A stretch of 64,000 nt of DNA from Enterobacter sp. BIGb0383 (GCF_003751845.1 NZ_RJKQ01000002.1:806001-870000), one strand, 5' to 3'. Shown: positions 8,999 through 18,211, counted from the first letter of the stretch. Program-made: numbers and translations. Notes: generated from the letters alone by a model not told the origin.

Positions 8999-9823
8999 AT
9001 GAGCACAATCACCACGCAGGACGGCACGCAGATTTACTACAAAGACTGGGGCGAAGGGAAACCGGTTCTCTTCAGCCACGGCTGGCCGCTGGATGCGGAT
9101 ATGTGGGATAGCCAGATGAATTTTCTGGCCGAGAATGGCTACCGGGCAATCGCCTTTGACCGCCGCGGCTTTGGCCGTTCGGATCAGCCGTGGAACGGCT
9201 ATGACTACGACACCTTCGCCTCGGATATTCACGACCTGATTACCCAGCTGGATCTGCAGGACGTGACGCTGGTCGGCTTCTCGATGGGTGGCGGCGACGT
9301 CGTACGCTATATCCGCCGTCACGGTAACCTGAACGTTGCGGGTCTGGTACTGCTTGGCGCGGTGACGCCGATTTTCGGCAAGACCGACGATAACCCGCAG
9401 GGCGTTGATATGTCCGTGTTTGCAGGGATCCGCGACGGGCTGCGTAAAGACCGCGCCCAGTTTATCAGCGATTTCTCAACGCCGTTCTACGGCCTGAACG
9501 CCGGGCAGACCGTCTCCGAAGGCGTTCTGACCCAGACGTTGAATATCGCGCTGCTGGCCTCGCTGAAGGGCACGCTCGACTGCGTTACCGCGTTCTCCGA
9601 AACGGATTTCCGTACCGATATGGCACGTATCGAGGTGCCGACGCTGGTGATCCACGGCAGCAATGACCAGGTCGTGCCGTTTGAAGTGACCGGGAAAGTC
9701 GCCGCAGAGATGATCCGCGACGCCGGCCTGAAGGTGTACGACAACGCCCCGCATGGCTTTGCTGTGACCCATCAGGACCAGCTTAACGAGGACCTGCTGG
9801 CGTTTGTGAAGACCTTAGGTTAA
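8999..9823 (+). CDS. alpha/beta hydrolase, non-haem chloroperoxidase-like
   Basis: A 274-residue hydrolase with the complete triad: Ser95 in GFSMGG, Asp in VIHGSNDQVVPFE and His in APHGFAVTH. The oxyanion segment SHGWPLDADMW and the GFGRSDQPW loop are typical of the chloroperoxidase/arylesterase group, which hydrolyses esters and can form peracids. No signal peptide, so it is cytosolic. GAGGG precedes the ATG. It is the last gene of the operon, and the terminator begins 8 bp after its stop. Physiological substrate unknown. Confidence 0.88.
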   Translation: MSTITTQDGTQIYYKDWGEGKPVLFSHGWPLDADMWDSQMNFLAENGYRAIAFDRRGFGRSDQPWNGYDYDTFASDIHDLITQLDLQDVTLVGFSMGGGDVVRYIRRHGNLNVAGLVLLGAVTPIFGKTDDNPQGVDMSVFAGIRDGLRKDRAQFISDFSTPFYGLNAGQTVSEGVLTQTLNIALLASLKGTLDCVTAFSETDFRTDMARIEVPTLVIHGSNDQVVPFEVTGKVAAEMIRDAGLKVYDNAPHGFAVTHQDQLNEDLLAFVKTLG

Positions 9824-9830
9824 GGCGTAT

Positions 9831-9860
9831 ACCGGCCAGCTTGCTGGCCGGTTGTTTTTA
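9831..9860 (+). terminator. intrinsic terminator of the amidohydrolase operon
   Basis: Perfect 10-bp stem ACCGGCCAGC / GCTGGCCGGT with a TT centre, followed by TGTTTTTA. It begins 8 bp after the hydrolase stop. Confidence 0.9.
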
Positions 9861-9875
9861 CGGTGCCGGAAGTGA

Positions 9876-10733
9876 TTATTTTGTTGCCGCAGGCGCCAGC
9901 TCGGCTTTCAGGAAGCGATTAGATGTGGTGATAATGCTTTCGGCATCCTTCGGCTTGTCGTGTTCAACGATATACCACTGGGTACCGGCCGCTTTTGCCG
10001 CAGGCAGGATCTCATTCCAGGCCAGCAGTCCCTCGCCCGCCGGGGCGAAGTTCATTTCATCATCGCGCACGCCGATAGACGCATTATCCTTGGCGTGGAT
10101 GGCAAAAATACGCCCTTTATATTTGCTGAGGATAACCGCAGGATCCTGGCCGCCACGGGAAGCCCAGGCCGCGTCCAGCTCCAGCTTGAGGTTCTCCGGC
10201 TGGGTGGATTCCATCAGGATATCCAGCGCGGTTTTGCCGTCGTACTTTTTCATCTCGAAATTATGGTTGTGGAAGGCCAGGGTCATCCCCTGTGCGTTCA
10301 GCTGTTTGCCGATCGCATCCAGTTTCTGCCCCAGCTGCTGCCACTCCGCCGCGCTGTCCGGGCGCACTTCCAGCTTCAGCCACGGCATCACCAGGGTTTT
10401 GTTCCCGATGGCCTTGTTAAAGGCAATAATGCTCGCCGGATCGTTTTGCAGATCCTCCAGCTGAACGTGATCGGCAATGGCCTTCAGGCGATATTTACCC
10501 AACAGACGCTTCATTTCCGTGGCGCTAACGCCCTGATCGCCCACCAACTCTACCGCATGGAAACCGGCCCGCTGGGCGATAGCAAACTGCTGCTCCAGGG
10601 TACCGCTGTCACGCAGGGTATACATTTGCAGGGCAATAGGTGCCTGATTGTCCGCTTTGTTTGCAGCATTGCTACAGCCGCTGACCAGCAGTGAAAGCGA
10701 TAAGACCACGGCACCGAATACGTTGTGAGTCAT
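9876..10733 (-). CDS. sugar phosphate isomerase/epimerase-like TIM-barrel lipoprotein
   Basis: A 285-residue protein starting MTHNVFGAVV at 10733 with GGAGATG upstream; a longer in-frame extension to 10886 would cover the operators and is rejected. The N-terminus is a lipoprotein signal with lipobox LLVSGC. The rest is an AP-endonuclease-2-type TIM barrel (LQMYTLRDSGTLEQQF, FHNHNFEMKKYDG, LELDAAWASRGG, HAKDN), the fold of xylose-isomerase-like sugar epimerases, with several metal-ligand His/Glu/Asp visible. Envelope location is unusual for a sugar epimerase but is known for homologues acting on periplasmic sugars. The promoter carries two LacI-type operators and the gene appears to stand alone. 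Confidence 0.82.
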   Translation of the reverse strand: MTHNVFGAVVLSLSLLVSGCSNAANKADNQAPIALQMYTLRDSGTLEQQFAIAQRAGFHAVELVGDQGVSATEMKRLLGKYRLKAIADHVQLEDLQNDPASIIAFNKAIGNKTLVMPWLKLEVRPDSAAEWQQLGQKLDAIGKQLNAQGMTLAFHNHNFEMKKYDGKTALDILMESTQPENLKLELDAAWASRGGQDPAVILSKYKGRIFAIHAKDNASIGVRDDEMNFAPAGEGLLAWNEILPAAKAAGTQWYIVEHDKPKDAESIITTSNRFLKAELAPAATK

Positions 10734-10760
10734 GCAACATCTCCATCCTGTTATTTGATT

Positions 10761-10804
10761 GTAATCGATTACTTTGTTGTGGTTTTTAAAAAGTAATCGA
10801 TTAC
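10761..10804 (-). promoter_or_regulatory. paired GTAATCGATTAC operators (LacI/GalR-like)
   Basis: Two identical perfect 12-bp palindromes GTAATCGATTAC at 10761-10772 and 10793-10804, 32 bp apart centre to centre (about three helical turns). Identity extends into the flanks: AAAGTAATCGATTACAA is shared when one copy is reversed. A central CG in an AT-flanked palindrome is typical of LacI-family sites. They lie 28-71 bp upstream of the lipoprotein start. No LacI-family gene lies in the window. Confidence 0.7.
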
Positions 10805-10898
10805 AAATCTGACAGGCGCGCATTCTGCGCTCAAGGCTTATATTCTTAAAGCGCTTGATATTGGAAGGATTTGTGGAGCAGATCACGATCTATGGAGA

Positions 10899-10916
10899 AC
10901 CCGCCTGGCGGCGGGC
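10899..10916 (-). terminator. possible weak terminator after the quinone reductase gene
   Basis: CCCGCC-TGGC-GGCGGG hairpin (10900-10915) just past the reductase stop at 10929. On the minus strand it is followed by TTCT only, so termination would be weak. Confidence 0.35.
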
Positions 10917-10928
10917 TTCGGTAATGGC

Positions 10929-11522
10929 TTATGCCTGTGCAGCAATCCGCTGCCCAATCTCCCGCGCCGCCTGAAGACAGGCTTCGGGGGTGCCGAGATC
11001 CGGCAGCATCAGGGTAGCGTTGGTCATCACCGGCGCGCCGCAGTAGTCAAAGATCCCTTTGGCGATCTGGGTGTTGTAAGCATCGAAAAAGCCGTGCTTC
11101 TGATACGTTTTCTGCGTCGCCGCGCCGAGTCCGACTAAATGCACCGGCAGATGGCCGAGCTTTTTAATCACCCTGCCCTCGGCGCTCTCTTCATAGGCCC
11201 AGCCGTTGGAGAAGACCCGGTCAATCCAGCCTTTCAGCAGGCCCGGCATGGTCCACCAGTAAATCGGGAATACCAGCACCAGCGCATCGGCTCCGTCGAG
11301 TCGGGCCTGCTCTGCCGCCACGTCGTCAGGTACCGGCGCAGTGAGCTGAAACGCGGCCATATCCGCCGCATTAAAGATCGGGTTAAATCCTTCCCGGGTA
11401 AGATCGGCGATCTCCAGCGTATTCTGCGGGCCTGCACCAGCGATCCCTTCCGCGATTGCGTTCGCCACACTGTGGGTTAACGAGTTCTCTAACGGATGTG
11501 AAACGACGATTAGGGTATGCAT
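10929..11522 (-). CDS. NAD(P)H:quinone oxidoreductase, flavodoxin-like fold (KefF/MdaB/YwrO type)
   Basis: A 197-residue flavoprotein starting MHTLIVVSHPLENSLTHSVA at 11522 with a GAGGAGG box 7 bp upstream; the 18-residue extension to 11576 would run through the operator region. The fold markers are the N-terminal FMN-loop, LVFPIYWWTMPGLLKGWIDRV near residue 85 and HLVGLGAATQKTYQKHGF. Enzymes of this group reduce quinones or other electrophiles by two electrons using NAD(P)H and FMN. It diverges from a TetR-type regulator across 115 bp containing an inverted repeat, which suggests induction by a quinone or electrophile. Confidence 0.88.
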   Translation of the reverse strand: MHTLIVVSHPLENSLTHSVANAIAEGIAGAGPQNTLEIADLTREGFNPIFNAADMAAFQLTAPVPDDVAAEQARLDGADALVLVFPIYWWTMPGLLKGWIDRVFSNGWAYEESAEGRVIKKLGHLPVHLVGLGAATQKTYQKHGFFDAYNTQIAKGIFDYCGAPVMTNATLMLPDLGTPEACLQAAREIGQRIAAQA

Positions 11523-11570
11523 TCTGAACCTCCTCAGTTGCCATCCGACGTTAACGGACGTAACATTATG

Positions 11571-11609
11571 TACCAAAGGTAACCTACCACTAGTAACTTA
11601 CCTTTAGTA
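11571..11609. promoter_or_regulatory. candidate TetR operator between quinone reductase and tetR-type gene
   Basis: TACCAAAGGTAAC (11571-11583) and CTTACCTTTAGTA (11597-11609) form an inverted repeat with 11 of 13 matching positions, 26 bp centre to centre. The core is AAAGGTAA/TTACCTTT. The left arm also contains the small palindrome GGTAACC (11578-11584). The position in a divergent intergenic region fits autoregulation by the adjacent TetR protein. Confidence 0.55.
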
Positions 11610-11637
11610 TATAAGCCTGTCAATGGGGAAAATAGCC

Positions 11638-12225
11638 ATGTCCGAAACGCGCGTGCGCCAGCGGCTTAGCCGGGAAGATCGCTATACACAGTTGATTGAG
11701 GTCGCCAGAAAGATTATTCACGACGAAGGCACCGAAGCGCTGACGCTGGGCCATCTGGCAGAGTGCGCTGGCGTCACAAAACCGGTGGTTTATGACCATT
11801 TTATCAGCCGTTCTGGGCTGTTAGCGGCACTTTATCGTGAATACGATCTGCGCCAGACGCGCCTGATGGACGAGATGCTCGATAAGACGGAAGCGGTGCT
11901 GGAGAAGCGAGCTGCGGTGATTGCCGGAGCTTATATCGACTGCGTCCAGCAGCAGGGCCGCGAAATGCCGAACGTCATGGCGGCGCTGACCGGCACGCCC
12001 GAGCTGGAAAAACTCCGCCACGACTACGCCGTGGAATTTACGCAAAAATGCCGGATGCTGTTTGCTCCCTTTCGCGATGGCCAGGACCTGAGCGACGCCG
12101 CACTCTGGGCGATGCTCGGTGCCGCCGAAGGGCTCTCCTGGGCGGTGGTGAAAAACACCGTCGGTGAACAGCAGGCAAAGCAGGAGCTGCAGCGGGTGAT
12201 TATCACCATGGTGCAGGCGGCCTGA
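11638..12225 (+). CDS. TetR/AcrR family transcriptional regulator
   Basis: A 195-residue repressor. The N-terminal helix-turn-helix reads LTLGHLAECAGVTKPVVYDHF, the standard TetR fold, followed by a helical ligand-binding domain. The start at 11638 (MSETRVRQR) is preferred because GGGGAA sits 7 bp upstream; an ATG at 11623 in the same frame is possible. It is divergent from the quinone reductase and probably represses it and itself through the inverted repeat between them. A strong terminator follows. Confidence 0.88.
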   Translation: MSETRVRQRLSREDRYTQLIEVARKIIHDEGTEALTLGHLAECAGVTKPVVYDHFISRSGLLAALYREYDLRQTRLMDEMLDKTEAVLEKRAAVIAGAYIDCVQQQGREMPNVMAALTGTPELEKLRHDYAVEFTQKCRMLFAPFRDGQDLSDAALWAMLGAAEGLSWAVVKNTVGEQQAKQELQRVIITMVQAA

Positions 12226-12234
12226 AGACAGACA

Positions 12235-12263
12235 GCCCTGCACCGCAGGGCCCCTTTTCTTTT
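12235..12263 (+). terminator. intrinsic terminator after the tetR-type gene
   Basis: GCCCTGC-ACC-GCAGGGC stem-loop (12235-12251) followed by CCCTTTTCTTTT, 9 bp after the stop codon. Confidence 0.85.
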
Positions 12264-12335
12264 ATCTCCCCCCTGACTTATGAGTACCGCTCATAGGCTC
12301 TATCACCCGGCAACCCATTATCGCGGGTGACAACA

Positions 12336-13385
12336 TCAGATATTTTTATCAAAGAAGGTTTCAAGTTTATTGATGGCCTGGTCGACATAGCGAGGCACCC
12401 AGTAGGTTTCGATATGCGTCGCACCATCGATCAGGAACAGCTCTTTATTCTTTGTACCTGTCGCTTTTTTAAACGCGCTTTCGGTCATGTAAAGAGAATC
12501 CGCCTTCGAGCCCGCCATCATCAGCAGCGGCTGATTGATCAGGTCCATATTGCTTTGCGCGTCAAAGCGCATCAAATCAAGCAGGCTGCTCGTGGTATAG
12601 CGGAACGTTGAGTTCGGATGGGCATGAGTTTTCCAGTAGTACTCAAATCCCTGCCGATACAGGTCGAACGGCAGTTTGGCGATTTGTTCATCCGTCAGTC
12701 TGGCATCACCGGAATAGCTCACTTCTCCCGTGGTGGCTTCTTTTATACGGGCATCGGTTGCCTGCTTCAGGCGCTCCTGAATCGTGGGCAGCTGGGAGTC
12801 CTGATAGCCATTACGACGCACCAGGCCGGAGTCAAACAGACTTAATGTCGCCAGGGCGTGGAAACGCTTGTCCGTCTGAGCCGCTTTTAGCGAATAGCCT
12901 CCGCCGCCGCAAAGGCCTAACAGCCCCATGCGTCCGGCATCCACGCCGGGATACTGGCTGAGGTAGTCGGCCATGCCGTGAATATCCTCAATGCGGTTCG
13001 CCGGTTTATCGACGCTGCGCGGCATACCGCCGCTGGCTCCCTGGAAGGCCGCATCGGCAGCAATGGTGATATACCCGTGCTCTGCCAGGCGCTGGGCATA
13101 GAGCCCGGCAACCTGCTCTTTTACGCCGCCGTTAGGATGGGCCACCACCACAGCAGGGTATTTTTTTGCCGGATCGTATCCGGCTGGCGTGTAGACGTTC
13201 GCGGCAATCTGGATGCCATGAAGGTTGTATTTCACCGGGTGGATGTTGACCCTGCCGCTGACGTTTTCGGTGATAGCACCGTCATAGACCAGGGTAAAGG
13301 GATTCTGTCGATAATCAGCGGCGCAGGCAGAAGCGGATCCCACGATAGCCGTGAGCAATATTGTATTTAAAAGCGTGAATTTCAT
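12336..13385 (-). CDS. exported alpha/beta hydrolase with cysteine nucleophile (DLH/YcjY-like)
   Basis: A 349-residue protein with an N-terminal Sec signal (MKFTLLNTILLTAIVGSASA, cleavage before about residue 23). The nucleophile elbow reads GLLGLCGGGGY, so Cys replaces the usual Ser, as in dienelactone hydrolases. Acid and base candidates are Asp in AGSKADSLYM and His in GATHIETYW. The lid region contains ADAAFQGASGG, typical of the YcjY/DUF1100-like group. GGGAGAG precedes the ATG. It diverges from the Tat aldo-keto reductase operon. The shared intergenic region holds a CusR-like box, so it may be in the same regulon. Confidence 0.82.
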   Translation of the reverse strand: MKFTLLNTILLTAIVGSASACAADYRQNPFTLVYDGAITENVSGRVNIHPVKYNLHGIQIAANVYTPAGYDPAKKYPAVVVAHPNGGVKEQVAGLYAQRLAEHGYITIAADAAFQGASGGMPRSVDKPANRIEDIHGMADYLSQYPGVDAGRMGLLGLCGGGGYSLKAAQTDKRFHALATLSLFDSGLVRRNGYQDSQLPTIQERLKQATDARIKEATTGEVSYSGDARLTDEQIAKLPFDLYRQGFEYYWKTHAHPNSTFRYTTSSLLDLMRFDAQSNMDLINQPLLMMAGSKADSLYMTESAFKKATGTKNKELFLIDGATHIETYWVPRYVDQAINKLETFFDKNI

Positions 13386-13501
13386 GATCTCTCCCGAGTA
13401 TGTGACAGCAAGTATTCAGCCGTCAGGGTAGGGAGAATCGACTGTCAGCACCCTGACCGGTGAATAACATTTTTGTCAGTTAGCGCCAGCAAAATGCCTT
13501 T

Positions 13502-13517
13502 CTGACAAGGCTGTCAG
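13502..13517. promoter_or_regulatory. CusR/HprR-like box upstream of the aldo-keto reductase operon
   Basis: CTGACA-AGGC-TGTCAG, a perfect 6-bp inverted repeat. The core TGACA-N4-TGTCA has the spacing of enteric CusR/HprR boxes. It lies 77 bp before the aldo-keto reductase ATG. Extra half-sites (TGTCAG at 13443-13448 and 13474-13479) are nearby. The same box recurs at 16876-16893. Confidence 0.65.
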
Positions 13518-13593
13518 GTTCCGGTCAGCGTGATGTCGGCAAGCAAGGACCAGGATGGGCTCGGTGCACAATTAACGTAGAAAGGAGTCATTG

Positions 13594-14727
<1,134 letters not shown>

Positions 14728-14743
14728 TAAGGAAACAGAGGTT

Positions 14744-15442
14744 ATGCGTCTGCTGCTCGTTGAAGATGAAGAGAAAACATCCGCCTGGCTTAGCCGTGCG
14801 CTGACAGAAACCGGATTTACCGTTGATGTCTCCGCTGACGGAGCAGAAGGTCTGCACTATGCGCAGGAATTCGACTACGACGCGATCGTTCTTGACGTCA
14901 TGCTTCCCACAATGGATGGCTATCGGGTGCTGGAAGGGATTCGCGCCAGTAAACAAACTCCGGTGCTGATGCTCTCAGCCCGGGGTTCCGTAGATGAACG
15001 CGTCAAGGGTCTTCGTCTTGGGGCCGATGATTATCTGCCCAAACCCTTTTCCCTGATTGAGCTGGTCGCCCGCATTCAGGCCTTAGTGCGTCGACGCTCA
15101 AACGAGGGGGTCGATATCACGCAGATCCAGATTCATAACCTGCATCTGGATCTGCTGGCCAGGCGCGTGTTTCGGGACGGAACGCGGCTGGAACTCACCG
15201 CCAAAGAGTTTGCCCTGCTCAGCCTGCTGGCCCGCCACCAGGGCGAAATCCTGCCGAAAATGATGATTGCCGAGCAAATCTGGGATATGAATTTCGACAG
15301 CGATGCCAACGTCGTGGAGGTCGCGGTAAAACGGCTGCGTGCGAAAATTGATATGCCCTTCGATATTAAATTAATCCATACGGTACGCGGTATGGGCTAT
15401 GTCCTTGAAGCCAGAGCTGAAGACGGGGTGAGGCATGTTTAA
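14744..15442 (+). CDS. OmpR-family response regulator (CusR/HprR/CopR-like)
   Basis: A 232-residue regulator. Receiver: VEDEE near residue 7, phospho-acceptor Asp in IVLDVMLPTMDG, Ser in LMLSARG, Lys in YLPKPF. C-terminal winged helix: LELTAKEFALLSLLARHQGE and SDANVVEVAVKRLRAKID, ending HTVRGMGYVLE, the pattern of heavy-metal regulators such as CusR and HprR. It follows the aldo-keto reductase by 16 bp and overlaps the kinase by 8 bp. Its probable targets are the TGACA-N4-TGTCA boxes at 13502 and 16876, so it likely controls its own operon and the cupin operon downstream. Confidence 0.9.
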   Translation: MRLLLVEDEEKTSAWLSRALTETGFTVDVSADGAEGLHYAQEFDYDAIVLDVMLPTMDGYRVLEGIRASKQTPVLMLSARGSVDERVKGLRLGADDYLPKPFSLIELVARIQALVRRRSNEGVDITQIQIHNLHLDLLARRVFRDGTRLELTAKEFALLSLLARHQGEILPKMMIAEQIWDMNFDSDANVVEVAVKRLRAKIDMPFDIKLIHTVRGMGYVLEARAEDGVRHV

Positions 15443-16880
15443 GCGCTCCATTTCCGGCCATCTGGCATGGATGTTTGCCCTTAGCGCCGTGCTCATCGTC
15501 TCGGCCCTGGGGATTCTGCTCAGAAGTTCGCTGCATGACTCGCTGCAAAAACAGATGCACAACGAACTGCTTTTTCGTGAGTCATTGATGGGCCCGTGGA
15601 TCACCGCACGCACCTCGAGTGAAGGCTGGGATGTTCTGGCGAATAAGTTTAGCGTTCTCGCCAGCTCCGAAGGGGAAAGGGTACGCTACTGGATCGTCAG
15701 CACCGACCCTCGCTTTAATGTAGGAGGCACACCGCCTATCGGCGTTAGCTGGTCTTCCCTGAGTGAGGGCTTTAATAAAGTGCCCGGCGCATCGGAAGGT
15801 GCCTGCTCCCTGTTCCTGCTGGTTAAAACCCTCCCAGCCAACGGTGAGCGACCTGCGCTGCGCTATGTCGTCGCTATCGACTCGACGCCCTATATGGGTA
15901 CGCTGGAAGCCTTCACCCGCACGCTACTGATGATTACCGCGTTTGGCGTGATGATTGTCGCTCTGCTGGGTTATATCGTTTCCAGAATAGGTTTACGCCC
16001 GGTGAGCACGCTGAGCCAGCAGGCTCATCAGCTGGCACCCGGCGATCACGGTCAGCGCCTGGATATCACCCCGCTACCTGACGAGCTACAGCAACTGGCG
16101 TCCTCATTTAATGGCGTACTGGAACGTCAGGAAATTGCCTGGCGACAGCTGGATAGCTTTAACGCCGATGTGGCCCATGAATTGCGTACTCCGTTGACGA
16201 ATCTGATGGGTCAAACGCAGCTGGGGTTATCCCACCGGCATTCACAGGAAGAGCTTGAGGAGTTACTCGGTTCAAATCTGGAAGAGCTGGAGCGCATGAC
16301 TTCTATCGTGAACGATATGCTGTTTCTGGCACATGCCCATGCCGGTGAACACGCTTCCCAGCTCACCGAAGTTTCCCTGCGCGAAGAAACGCTTAAAACG
16401 GCGGAGTATGTTGAACCATCCTGTGCTGAAAAGCAGCTTTCCCTGCAGATCGAAGGGGACGCGATTGCCTGTATCGACCGACGGCTGTTCCACCGCTCGC
16501 TGGCAAACCTTCTGGAAAACAGCGCGCGGCATTCCCGGCAGAACAGCACCATCACGGTCAACTTATACCAGAAAGAAAACCAGGCCTGTGTTGCCGTATC
16601 CAACCCCGGCGATCCCATCGATCCTGCACATCTGCATCGTCTGTTTGAGCGTTTTTATCGAATAGACGCCTCGCGAGCTAAAAGCGATACCCACCACGGA
16701 CTGGGACTCTCCATCGTTCGGGCGGTCGCCATTATGCATCGGGGAGAGGTTTTTGCACGCAGCGAGAACGGCATTAATACCTTTGGTCTGACGTTTGCGC
16801 TCCCGTCAGATAGCCAGCAGGAGGAGAAAAAGACGCCCCCGCGTTCGGGATGGAAAAACGTATTTTCAGGCGCTTCCTGA
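15435..16880 (+). CDS. sensor histidine kinase (CusS/HprS-like)
   Basis: A 481-residue membrane kinase. Transmembrane helices lie near residues 10-30 and 160-180 with a periplasmic sensor domain of about 130 residues between them that contains a single obvious Cys (SEGACSLF). A HAMP segment follows, then the H-box FNADVAHELRTPLTNL with the phospho-accepting His, N-box LANLLENSARHS and G-boxes NPGDPIDP and GLGLSIVRAVA. The family senses metals (CusS) or oxidants (HprS). The stimulus cannot be read from sequence, but an all-exported redox enzyme regulon points to an envelope oxidant or electrophile. The stop codon lies inside the second CusR-like box. Confidence 0.88.
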   Translation: MFKRSISGHLAWMFALSAVLIVSALGILLRSSLHDSLQKQMHNELLFRESLMGPWITARTSSEGWDVLANKFSVLASSEGERVRYWIVSTDPRFNVGGTPPIGVSWSSLSEGFNKVPGASEGACSLFLLVKTLPANGERPALRYVVAIDSTPYMGTLEAFTRTLLMITAFGVMIVALLGYIVSRIGLRPVSTLSQQAHQLAPGDHGQRLDITPLPDELQQLASSFNGVLERQEIAWRQLDSFNADVAHELRTPLTNLMGQTQLGLSHRHSQEELEELLGSNLEELERMTSIVNDMLFLAHAHAGEHASQLTEVSLREETLKTAEYVEPSCAEKQLSLQIEGDAIACIDRRLFHRSLANLLENSARHSRQNSTITVNLYQKENQACVAVSNPGDPIDPAHLHRLFERFYRIDASRAKSDTHHGLGLSIVRAVAIMHRGEVFARSENGINTFGLTFALPSDSQQEEKKTPPRSGWKNVFSGAS

Positions 16881-16893
16881 CACGATTGTCAGG
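16876..16893. promoter_or_regulatory. CusR/HprR-like box upstream of the cupin operon
   Basis: CCTGACA-CGAT-TGTCAGG, a perfect 7-bp inverted repeat overlapping the kinase stop codon and 84 bp before the cupin ATG. The core TGACA-N4-TGTCA is the same as at 13502-13517, implying that the cupin-to-hydrolase run has its own promoter under the same regulator. Confidence 0.65.
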
Positions 16894-16976
16894 GAGGCGT
16901 CAGCCTGAGGACATTCGGCGCTGGTTAAACTCACCGCAAACAACGTTTCCACTTTCTCACCACAGGACCTGTTCTT

Positions 16977-17456
16977 ATGATCGGAAAAACTGGATTTGTC
17001 GGGTTGCTCCTCTCTCTTTCCTCATTATCAACTTTCGCCCAGCAGCAGAGCACATCAGTCCATATCGCTCCTGCCGGAAGCCAGAACCCGGTTTCCGGTT
17101 CGGTAGACTATTTTACCGGCAGCGTCCGCGTTGATCCGCTCTTTGCTGCGGATAGCGATATTGCGGTATCCGGCGCGTACGTCACCTTCGAGCCGGGCGC
17201 GCGTTCTGCCTGGCACACCCATCCGGCAGGCCAGCGGCTCATTGTCACTGCCGGGATCGGTCTGACCCAGCAGGAAGGTCAGCCGGTGCAAATCATCCGC
17301 CCTGGTGACGTCGTGTCGTGCCCACCGGGAGTGAAGCACTGGCATGGCGCCACCCCTGATAGCGCTATGACGCATCTGGCGGTGACCGGCGTTGCTGAGG
17401 GGAAAAGTGTTCAATGGATGGAGAAAGTCACTGATGAACAATACCACGCGCATTAA
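16977..17456 (+). CDS. exported cupin protein
   Basis: A 159-residue single-domain cupin with a Sec signal (MIGKTGFVGLLLSLSSLSTFAQ). Cupin motif 1 is YVTFEPGARSAWHTHPAGQRLIV with metal-ligand His residues, and motif 2 is PPGVKHWHGA. Such proteins (quercetinase- or YhhW-like, often annotated as carboxymuconolactone partners) bind Mn, Fe or Ni and act as isomerases, dioxygenases or small-molecule binders. Its 3' end overlaps the next gene by 23 bp, so the two proteins are probably translated together and cooperate. Exact reaction unknown. Confidence 0.85.
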   Translation: MIGKTGFVGLLLSLSSLSTFAQQQSTSVHIAPAGSQNPVSGSVDYFTGSVRVDPLFAADSDIAVSGAYVTFEPGARSAWHTHPAGQRLIVTAGIGLTQQEGQPVQIIRPGDVVSCPPGVKHWHGATPDSAMTHLAVTGVAEGKSVQWMEKVTDEQYHAH

Positions 17457-18198
17457 AACACTCACTGCAGCGACGTTACTGCTTGCTGGCACAACGTTTA
17501 CGTCAAATGCCGCCCCCGTGGCGCAAGGAGCCTCAGAAATGACACAGCAACAACCCGTTTCCGACACGCTTTCTGCACGCCAGAAAGCCATTCCGGTCAT
17601 CGCATCACTGATGGCAAGTAGCCAGATGGAAAAGCTCAACGTCGCGCTAAATCAGGGGCTGAATGACGGGCTGACGGTGAACGAGACGAAAGAAATCCTG
17701 GTTCAGCTGTATGCCTACACCGGCTTTCCTCGCAGTCTTAACGCCTTAAATGAACTGATGAAGGTCGTCGAGACACGCAGGCTGCAGGGCATCACCGATA
17801 TTGAAGGTAAAGAACCCGTTAGCCCCGTTCCCGTCGGGGATGAACTCCGCCGTACAGGGACCGCGAACCAGACTAAAATATCGGGTGGACCGGTACAGGG
17901 CCCGCTCTTCGACTTTGCCCCGGTCATTAATCAGTTCCTGCAGACCCATCTGTTTGGCGATATTTTTGCCCGTGACAATCTTGACTGGCAAAGCCGCGAG
18001 CTGGCCACGGTCGGCGCGTTAGCCGCCACGCCAGGCGTGGAATCTCAGCTTTTGTCGCACACGCGTGCCAGCCTGCGCGTCGGTCTGACGGCAGGACAGC
18101 TGCGCCAGCTTGCACAGGTTCTGCGTGAACACGACGAGCAGGATGCCGCCACGCGGGCCGAAAATGCGCTCCGCCAGGCTCTGGCTGACGCGAGATAA
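17434..18198 (+). CDS. exported carboxymuconolactone decarboxylase-like protein (two CMD domains)
   Basis: A 254-residue protein with a signal peptide (IKTLTAATLLLAGTTFTSNAA) and two CMD-like repeats, one around residues 60-120 (EILVQLYAYTGFPRSLNALN) and one around 170-240 (RELATVGALAATPGVESQLLSH). The CxxC peroxidase motif of AhpD is absent in both, so alkylhydroperoxidase activity of that kind is unlikely. The start at 17434, with GGAGAAAG upstream and within the cupin gene, gives a clean signal sequence; a longer frame at 17392 does not. It is often paired with a cupin and a flavodoxin in other bacteria. Function is probably metabolism of quinone- or lactone-like compounds. Confidence 0.82.
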   Translation: MNNTTRIKTLTAATLLLAGTTFTSNAAPVAQGASEMTQQQPVSDTLSARQKAIPVIASLMASSQMEKLNVALNQGLNDGLTVNETKEILVQLYAYTGFPRSLNALNELMKVVETRRLQGITDIEGKEPVSPVPVGDELRRTGTANQTKISGGPVQGPLFDFAPVINQFLQTHLFGDIFARDNLDWQSRELATVGALAATPGVESQLLSHTRASLRVGLTAGQLRQLAQVLREHDEQDAATRAENALRQALADAR

Positions 18199-18211
18199 AC
18201 CGGAGGCGACG

